DNA of 64,000 bases from Sipunculus nudus (taxonomy: Eukaryota > Annelida > Sipuncula > Golfingiida > Sipunculidae). How positions within the stretch are numbered: position 1 is the stretch's first letter; each line of letters opens with the position of its first letter. The notes below the pieces were generated by a model that was given only the letters and a program-made list of their open reading frames with translations, was not told the DNA's origin and ran no database searches. The translations under genes were made by a program, and so were the position numbers. This document shows positions 57,320 through 64,000 of this stretch, piece by piece. Location: positions 7,383,464 to 7,447,463 of the forward strand of contig CM049320.1 in NCBI GenBank assembly GCA_026874595.1, given 5' to 3'.

Positions 57320-57730
57320 CATGTCGATGGCGCACATATCCGGCGTTCCAACCGCTTCGCTAGAAAAGGGAGCTTCACTAGCGATCGAGACAGTTCGGTC
57401 CGCTTTTATATCACCCCCGTAACACACCCCCTCTTAAGAGCGTTCTTCTATCAGAACAAGACTATCCCAGGAGTCACACCTTCGGTGAACTAGGTGGCGG
57501 TAATTTACTAATTACTTCAAACCTCCAGTTCCCCGGCCACAAAGTCTGTCGTCACGTTGGACGAGCCCCAAATTTGTTACGAAGACAAATTGCTCAGGGG
57601 AAAATATACGGCCGATCCGGGATTCGAACCCATATCCGCGGCGCACATGTCCGGCGTTCCAACCGCTTCGCTAGAAAAGCAAGCTTCACTAGCGAGTCAG
57701 TTTGGTCCGCTTTTATGTTACCTCGTAACA
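57320..57730 (-). mobile_element. miniature LTR retrotransposon (TRIM-like) whose LTR contains a tRNA-like pol III promoter
   Basis: On the minus strand the first LTR runs 57730 to 57575, 156 bp, with inverted ends TGTTACGA...TCGTAACA. Four bases further comes TGGGGCTCGTCC (57559-57570), a near match to a tRNA-Pro primer-binding site. About 150 bp of non-coding internal DNA ends in the purine tract AAGAGGGGG, and the second LTR starts at 57426 (TGTTACGG). It follows the first LTR for about 105 bp before diverging near 57320. The LTR holds TAGCGAAGCGGTTGG (box A with D-arm) and GGTTCGAATCC (box B). No coding capacity, as expected for a TRIM. Confidence 0.65.
57609..57676 (-). other. tRNA-like segment inside the miniature LTR
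   Basis: The minus strand shows a D-arm (GCG/CGC stem with an AAGCGGTTGGAA loop) and a T-arm (GGG-TTCGAAT-CCC) at near-tRNA spacing. The acceptor stem does not pair and the anticodon arm is poor, so it is tRNA-derived rather than a working tRNA gene. The second LTR keeps the box A half only. Confidence 0.6.
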
Positions 57731-58892
57731 CTCTATATTCCACTTTTGGCACTTGTGTTACTGTAAGTTATTTATGTTTTGAAAAAAAAAAACTTGACGT
57801 GTTTCTCACATTTACATACATCAGGAATTTAATGCGTGTTGCAATATTTAATCATATCTTTTATCGATATTTTGTCCTATCCAAAGCCAAATTTAATAAA
57901 CTCTTTCCTGCTATTTGAAGGAAGAGTTACAGAAGGGAATCCCTTGTAGCAAATATATAAAAGAGAGACAAACAAATAAGATGTAAAAATTATCCCCGTC
58001 TAGTACAGAGAAACTAATTACATAATGCCCTTCCCTGTATCAGATAAACGTCCTCCTTGAAAATAGAAATATGTATTTATAATCAGGCTTAAGTCGGCAT
58101 GCATACAGTCACTGTACAAAGAAATGTTTAAGTCAGTGTTTTGTTGTTTCAGGCGTTTAAGCAAAAAAAGGTAAACAAAAATCACCAGGTATAATAATCA
58201 ACTACATAAGGCCCCCACAATTTTCACTGAAAACTTGGAATTATAAAGGAATACAAGGCGTATATATAACATTAGGTTAGGTGCTACATTATTCGCATTG
58301 TTGAAAGCATTAATAGGCTAATTAAAAGTGGAAATCGCATTTTTTCTACCTGAACGGAGACATGTGATAATTCTTAGAAAATCATGCTATTCAGCACCGG
58401 ATGTGGCTGCTAGAAGTTGGCTATAATAACAACGAGCTTCACTGCAAAGAAGCGATAACATGTACACACTGATGACAATGTGAAATTTATGCCGTGCTTG
58501 ACCCAACAACCTAATCATAAAAAGTTAAGAGAGGACATCCATCAGAGCTAAATAAAGGCAGTTACGCAGTAAATGGAAGTCCCCAAGAGGATTGGCCTAC
58601 AGAATTGGGCCGCTTCCTGAGGTTTTGAAATCCTTGACCTTTAATGCCCGTAACAAAGTCAGTTGGTGTGCAACTCCCTGCTGCTTACGACAGATGGCGT
58701 TATGGAACACGTGAGAGTTTTATGAGACATTTAAGAGGCTTTATATAAATGTTGCGTCACCAATAAATACAAACAGGTGATCCTCTCCTTTAGTGGGCAC
58801 CAAAATAGAGTAGGAAGTTTATGATACACCATTACTATTTCAAGCCGCGAGCCGCCATTACATCAATTGAGTTGTGATTGACTGTTTGGCCC

Positions 58893-58894
<2 letters not shown>

Positions 58895-58926
<32 letters not shown>
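58895..58926. repeat. (CA)n microsatellite
   Basis: An uninterrupted CA run at the right border of the segmental duplication. Confidence 0.95.
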
Positions 58927-58928
<2 letters not shown>

Positions 58929-59012
58929 CACACACATATGAATACATTATATATATATACATATATATGCATAAATATACATTACTCTCAGGTTATTTAA
59001 ACATTGTCTAAT

Positions 59013-59047
59013 GTGTTAGGAAGACAAGTTGTTGAGGGGAAAATCCT
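59013..59047 (-). repeat. fragment of the same miniature LTR (3' end)
   Basis: The minus strand reads TTTTCCCCTCAACAACTTG then TCTTCCTAACA, matching the last 35 bp of the 57575-57730 LTR. It is a second, truncated copy 1.3 kb away. Confidence 0.45.
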
Positions 59048-59171
59048 GTAAACAATGTACTGTAAACAATATGTTATCTTGTAAACAAGGTATGATAAAA
59101 CAATGTGTCTAGGTCAGGGCCTAATAAATTTGAAAACTATTAAGCATCCCCACGAGACCCCAAAAATTTGA

Positions 59172-59925
59172 TGTTACGGAACCTAATATAACAGATCACG
59201 AATGCGTGATGAACACAAATTTTGTAATGGAGATAAAAAAATCAGATTCCGCAACACTAGGCAGCGGGAAATGTCTAAGGGAATGAATAAAGAAGTCAAT
59301 GTTTTTTTTGTTAACAAATAACTATAATTTATTCCTAAACAACCATAACAATACAATACTCTGAATCAATAAAATTATCAGTGAAACAGCGGTAAAGCAA
59401 CAAGTCAATACAATCACAGAAAGATAATGGTACAATACCTGGATACCAACAGTGTCACCAAAATAAGTCCTTTGAAAGTAAGCTCTCGGAGAATGACAGT
59501 CCAGTGGAAAGTTCTTGCAATAACACAGAAAGTAAACTGAATCCAAATGTATAAAATCCAGGAAAGTTCTTGAAAAATCTATAATTGACGCATTCGTCGG
59601 ATAAGGTCCTGACACACGCTTCTGCGTCCGCTGGAATCTGCTCTGCTGTCTGCCTCCTGGTTCCAAAAAAACAACCCTTTATATACCTTCACACCCTAAG
59701 CCGGGAACCTTCTACTTCTAGAACAGTCTATAAGGTCTCTACTCAACAGTAAACAGGCGTTTCAGGAATTCTCTAGAAAGACATAGCCGTGTGTCTCCAC
59801 ATATACCGGGCTAATCACGTGAAAGCGTGAAAACTCAAAGCCCACATGACAACGAGAATTCATCCAGACAGAATGTAACAACAACACGAGTTACGCCCGT
59901 GTCACATAATAGAGCACCTGTTACA
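59172..59925 (-). mobile_element. solo LTR of the Gmr1-like family
   Basis: On the minus strand it runs from TGTAACAGGTGC (59925) to GGTTCCGTAACA (59172). Its last 200 bp match the end of the 3' LTR at 16724-17431. No internal element is attached on either side, so it is a product of LTR-LTR recombination. Target-site repeats are not clean (TTTGA versus AATGA). The minus-strand frame at 59322-59666 is an LTR shadow. Confidence 0.8.
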
Positions 59926-60059
59926 AATGATAATATCCGTTTAAAAGTGTTAATGTGACATACACAAAATGTGTAGCCACTTATGTGTTATTTTATATGT
60001 AATGTTTGAATATTAGCTTTAGTGAAGCGTAAATTGAGGGTCCGCTGACCATTTTTCAC

Positions 60060-62305
60060 TTTTTGGGTGTAATCTACTTGCCCGGGGCCAGTGAAGGCAG
60101 TAAACACAGTTGCCTGGCGAGCGAGTGCACCTAGACCGGAACTTCCGCCCATGACGTCATGTTTCGGTTCTCGCTCGATGAAGACATCGTGTTTACTATT
60201 CTTTCCTGTGTTTTTCAGGTTAGTAACGTTTCCAATGCTTTAGCCCCAATTATAAATCCGTAGTATTCTTAAATAACGAAAGGGATAAGAACTGCATGAG
60301 TTTTGACACGTATTATCTTGTAGAAATGATACTTTGGTAGTTTCCCCGCATGCACATAAAACGTTTGCTACCCAGCGTTCGCGCCATGTTCATTTTCACA
60401 GAAATGAGAGTTTCTGAGTTTCTCCCGTGTCTGTATTAGGCAAATGAGCTCTCCCAAGCATGCATAAGGTTATTTACTACTGTTATCTTGCTAGTTAAAT
60501 GTGTAAATACTATTGATTATGGCAAGTTTTTAATTTGGTGCGAGTTTGTGAAGTTAGGGCAGATTTCACGCTTCACAAGTTGTTCACGTGCAAAAGTCAT
60601 AAGTCATGCCCCCCCCCCCCCCCTCTAATATTGATCTGAGACTGATCAGGCTTGAAGTAGAAGCTGTAAACATCTATTACTTGTCTTCATGATCACATAT
60701 TTATTATGATATTCTCTTAATAATATAGAGAGGTATTTTATGTGTTTGGTTAATGGTACATGCCCAGGGATATAGATTGCTGATGGAGAGTAATAGATAT
60801 ATCAAGAGTCAGTTGACAGGCCATACTTTACGTTGGTACCAATATACATAAATTTGGAATAGGCTAGTGTTTAAAGATCCAGGTCTTCTATTATGTCATT
60901 GGACTTATGTTCAACTCAGTATTTTTTATAAAACAGTATTGAGACAGAGGCTCACCATATTCAGGATTTATCAGGAATAGGTACTCAGCTATTTTATATA
61001 AAGCTATAGTTTGTGAGATAGTTAAATCCTTACTCAAATTTAAGTGGTAAACTGGGTCCTTGAACACTGTCATTTGGTTAAGTTAGAAAGTCATTTTTAG
61101 TGACACCCATCTGTTGCTTGATGACAATAACTTTTAGTGTAAATTTGCACATTTGTATTTGCCAGAATTAAAAGAGGATTGTATAAGGCAAGTAGTAATT
61201 TGGAGGTAACTTTGTATATTTCATTATTGGTGTAACAACATATTTTGGACTTGAACTCTTGCAATGAAAATCTTCTGAATATCATTGATATATTTTGTGT
61301 TGTAACTGCTGCCACCTGGCGGAGGTTAGGAAAACTAAAACGTTATTTGAGAGATCAGGTTCCAGCTTTATGCAGACAGTGTTAGAGAGAAATAAATCAT
61401 TGGACATGCATGATGAGTGATAATATTTAATTCTATCAATATTATGTTTAAGATGTTTGTTTTATCATAGACATCCTAACAGTACTCATTGAATTAAGCT
61501 GATATATTTATGTTATAATAACTCAGGACCAGATTTTATTGTTAGCAGGCATTATGTGAGCACTTCCATTGTAAAAAGGATTTATTTATCAGGTTGTCAG
61601 ATGGAAAAAAAGCACATGTGGATTAGTCAGATTGTTAACATATGTTTATATATATTACCATTTATTTATAAAAGTAAATGTAGATCACTTGCTTGTGCAT
61701 GAAGTTGGTAAATCAGGATCAATCGATTACTTATGGAAAACCTTGTGCTATATAATTTAAATGCAGTTGACATGATAGTATAGTTAATAATGACACATAT
61801 TAAACACAAGTATCCGAGGGCGTTAGGTGCGAATCCAGAACAGTATGTCCATGTTTACATAGAAGATAATGACCCTTAAATTGGAAATGTAACATGTAAA
61901 CCCAGATCAGCTTATGATGATACATGTTAAATTCAGTTCGTGAATATTTATTATATGAGACTACTGATTATTTCTTATTATGATATGATGACTTAACAGG
62001 CTATCATGGTGATATTAAAATGTATCAACAACATTGCATTGAGATTAGACTGAATATTGCAATGAGAGACTTTGAGTATAGGTTTGAGTTTAAAGGCCAA
62101 TACTGTCGGACTCGTAGGTACACGGCATTTATTATGCTAGTAAATGATATTTGAGGGACGCATACATGTGACGATGTATTTGTACTTGAAGAATAAAGCT
62201 GATGTTTCGGTTCTCGCTCGATGAAGACATCGTGTTTACTATTCTTTCCTGGGTTTTTCAGGAGTGACATCTGTCTACCCAGGTCCCCTATTCGGACCTG
62301 TAACA
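60060..62305 (+). mobile_element. 5' LTR of the right-edge gypsy-type element (start uncertain)
   Basis: The end at 62305 (CCTGTAACA) is fixed by the left-edge copy (663) and by the primer-binding site that follows. 61631-62305 matches 1-663. AATAAA lies at 62192-62197, about 110 bp before the end. The start is not seen: it lies between the solo LTR (59925) and 61630, and the promoter-like block near 60130-60160 makes about 60.0 kb plausible. That would be an unusually long LTR of over 2 kb. Confidence 0.65.
60130..60226 (+). promoter_or_regulatory. candidate promoter and first exon: paired ETS-like sites, full CRE, conserved leader and splice donor
   Basis: CCGGAACTTCCG (60136-60147) is a palindromic pair of ETS cores. 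TGACGTCA (60152-60159) is a full CRE/ATF site. Both sit at the only CpG-rich point in the region. The 58-bp leader that follows ends in TTTTTCAG/GTTAGT, which can act as a splice donor. The leader recurs at 62204-62264 near the LTR end. Transcription starting here is an inference. Confidence 0.4.
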
Positions 62306-62312
62306 GATTTTC

Positions 62313-62330
62313 TGGGGGCTCGTCCGGGAT
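62313..62330 (+). other. primer-binding site complementary to tRNA-Pro
   Basis: TGGGGGCTCGTCCGGGAT, seven bases after the LTR end. This 18-mer is the well-known tRNA-Pro primer-binding site of many vertebrate gammaretroviruses, and fits the 3' end of tRNA-Pro. Confidence 0.85.
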
Positions 62331-62406
62331 TAATGCCTACAGGCACCGAGGCATTGGTCCAGTGATTTCCGAACCAAGCATCAGTGTGAGACAGAGCCAG
62401 CTGTCC

Positions 62407-62757
62407 ATGTTCATCATGGAAGGTAGCGAGCGGAAGGGCCTTGTGTGGCAGATCCGCAAGACCTTGCTTCGAATGAATGCAGATTACATGTTCACATTCG
62501 CTACAAGTGTTTGTCAAGTTCCACATCTTGATCCAGCTGGTCTAACCAGAGAGGACGAAGAAGGATGTTACGACTATATCCTGAGCTACATCAATAGCAA
62601 GACCCTGTTAGAGTCAGAGGATCAGGGTATGTCCCACTTGTTACATTTGTGGGACCTAATCGCTGAGAACTTAGAGCAACAAGACCACGGGATAACCATG
62701 ACTGCGAAGGCAGTGACGGGTCCAGGTGCTAAAGAGCCAGAGTCGCCGGTCAACTAA
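62407..62757 (+). CDS. small N-terminal protein or gag leader domain of the right-edge element
   Basis: 117 codons counting the stop, from ATG 62407 (alternative ATG 62416) to TAA 62755-62757. Residues 5-90 are predicted to be mostly helical by eye, with spaced leucines and acidic/basic pairs (R-K-T-L-L-R-M, D-E-E-G-C-Y-D-Y-I, L-L-E-S-E-D). This resembles helical leader domains that I associate with invertebrate gypsy gag proteins, and in outline a death-fold bundle. The function is unknown. It lies 76 bases after the primer-binding site, where gag should begin. The stop may be a mutation joining it originally to the gag that follows. Confidence 0.55.
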   Translation: MFIMEGSERKGLVWQIRKTLLRMNADYMFTFATSVCQVPHLDPAGLTREDEEGCYDYILSYINSKTLLESEDQGMSHLLHLWDLIAENLEQQDHGITMTAKAVTGPGAKEPESPVN

Positions 62758-62865
62758 CTAAACCAAGGTAATGATGTTTTGGCACCTACTTCGACTAAAT
62801 GGCCAACTAGTTCCACTGATAGCCGTTGTCATGGAATACCTACTGACACAAATCAAGCACCTGTG

Positions 62866-63850
62866 GGGATGATATCATTGAAAGACCTATCGTTTCTGCA
62901 GAGGAGAGAGTTTAAGATTCAAGGAGGCCAGATTGGTGACAGTTCAGCTGACCTGAATTATAGCGCCATTTGCCAGCAGATCGATGAGGGATTCAAAGGT
63001 AATTATACAACCAGTGAAATGTGGTACTTTGGATAATTAAACCTGGGATGTTCAAGGACATATTGATTAATAGGGATGATGTCACAATTGATGAACTCAA
63101 AAGTCTCCTTGCTCTCACTTAGGTGAGAAGAGTTGCACAGAGTTGTTTCAAGAACTGATGTGTGCCCGACAGTATGATCATGAAAGCCCGCAGAAATTTG
63201 TGTATCGAATGATGGGGTTGAGACAGAAGGTTACATTCACCTAAAAACATGCTGACACAGACGTCACATATGAATCAAGGACTGTCCAGGACGTTTTCTT
63301 GCACACTGTTTACCAGGGGTTAGCCGAAAAGTATAGTGACCTAAGGAGGGAACTGAAGCCTTACTTACAGACTCTGAAACCAGTGATGAGGCCCTCCTCA
63401 GGCATATTTATAATAAGGTGGCCGGTGAAGAGACGAAAAAGGCGCTTAGGCCACCAGTCCCGTAAGATCACCCAGGCTCACAGTGGTCAAGTGGAACCCA
63501 CACAGACTAATAAAGTGAATAGGAATGCTGAGTTGAAGTCCAGGGACAAAGTTATAGAGCTGCTTTCAGCTAAGCTTGAAGCTTTAACTGAAATAGTTTA
63601 CTCCATGCAGAAACCTACATCACAGTCAGTGCCGATATCAAATGCACCAGAGACAGTTAGAGAGTCATCAAATCAGAGTGCCTATCACCATGTCAACAAC
63701 CGCCCTAGACCACAGAGAAGTTCTCGATCATACGGCTGTCATGAATGTTCACAGGAAATCTGCAGGGCTGCAACCACTGTTTCATATGTGGGGCAGAAGG
63801 TCATCGCGCTGTCGGCTGCATGAAGAAACCAAGTCAGTTGGGAAACGGAC
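62866..63850 (+). pseudogene. gag polyprotein remnant with CCHC zinc knuckle
   Basis: Capsid text starts about 62866 (I-S-L-K-D-L-S-F-L-Q-R-R-E-F-K-I) and continues through frame changes near 63035 and 63120 and a stop near 63243. It resumes at 63305 (V-Y-Q-G-L-A-E-K-Y-S-D-L-R-R-E-L-K-P-Y-L-Q-T). A lysine-rich, then coiled-coil-like stretch (D-K-V-I-E-L-L-S-A-K-L-E-A-L) follows. The nucleocapsid knuckle CFICGAEGHRAVGC (CX2CX4HX4C) lies at 63778-63819 in another frame. The element continues beyond the window. At least four breaks make this gag inactive. Confidence 0.8.
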
Positions 63851-64000
63851 CCCGGTCATTGAGGAGGGACGACCAGTGACCGGCCCAGAGTCAAAGTCCA
63901 AGAGGAAGCGAGCCAAGAAAACAAAAATGAATACAGTCTATCCCAGTTCACCAGAGTCAAGGCATCAACCACAACACCCATCAGAAAAGGTAGCCAGTTG

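Larger units (their letters stand above)
56340..58894. repeat. segmental duplication, copy B (pairs with 33157-35228)
   Basis: Same orientation and order as copy A. It differs by the cysteine-rich exon's 3' end and by 755 bp of extra DNA at 57240-57994, inserted between GAGGACG and CGTCTAGT. The right end is a (CA)n run at 58895-58926. Confidence 0.85.

Noticed and set aside
59322-59666. 114-codon minus-strand frame with hydrophobic C-terminus
   Set aside because: It lies entirely in the solo LTR and is not open in the related LTR at 16724-17431.
59919-59925. TGTTACA as start of the right-edge 5' LTR
   Set aside because: Comparison with the Gmr1-like LTR shows it is the end of the minus-strand solo LTR at 59172-59925.

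Overview
This is animal nuclear DNA. It is AT-rich, full of (AT)n, (GA)n and (CA)n microsatellites, and carries degraded LTR retrotransposons, a DIRS-like element, tRNA-derived repeats and spliced exons. The fucosyltransferase proteins, the 3CxxC zinc-finger gene and the type of gypsy gag suggest a marine invertebrate, most likely a bivalve mollusc. That is an inference from sequence character; no species was identified.

The main host content is a tandem cluster of Golgi alpha-1,3-fucosyltransferase genes (family GT10), all on the minus strand and with uninterrupted reading frames. Three are intact: 10726-11904, 40595-41767 and 44283-45620. Two are clear pseudogenes (5281-5966 and 22503-23663) and one is a 50-bp relic (6343-6392). 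They form two subtypes. Type 1 (10.7, 22.5 and 44.3 kb) sits next to a recognisable flank of about 4.5 kb, found four times (6.4-10.7, 17.4-22.5, 23.7-28.4 and 45.6-50.2 kb). Type 2 (5.3 and 40.6 kb) has its own microsatellite-rich 3' flank. Unequal exchange has fused parts of the two types.

Mobile elements interrupt the cluster. A 5.2-kb Gmr1-like gypsy element (12276-17431) with pol order protease-integrase-RT-RNase H sits in one flank copy. A truncated DIRS-like element (about 30.6-33.16 kb) abuts a segmental duplication (33.16-35.23 versus 56.34-58.93 kb). A long LTR lies at both window edges; the right one (ending at 62305) is followed by a tRNA-Pro primer-binding site and a broken gag. 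A solo LTR of the Gmr1-like family lies at 59172-59925 on the minus strand. A miniature LTR element at about 57320-57730 carries tRNA-like pol III boxes inside its LTR.

The second host locus is a 3CxxC (receptor-transporting-protein-like) zinc-finger gene on the plus strand. Its exons are at 50783-50845, 51220-51389 and 53492-53634. It has lost one base and one zinc-ligand cysteine, so it is probably a pseudogene. An unrelated cysteine-rich exon occurs in both segmental-duplication copies (33573-33653 and 56805-56894). The remaining DNA is intergenic, with simple repeats and small MITE- or SINE-like pieces.
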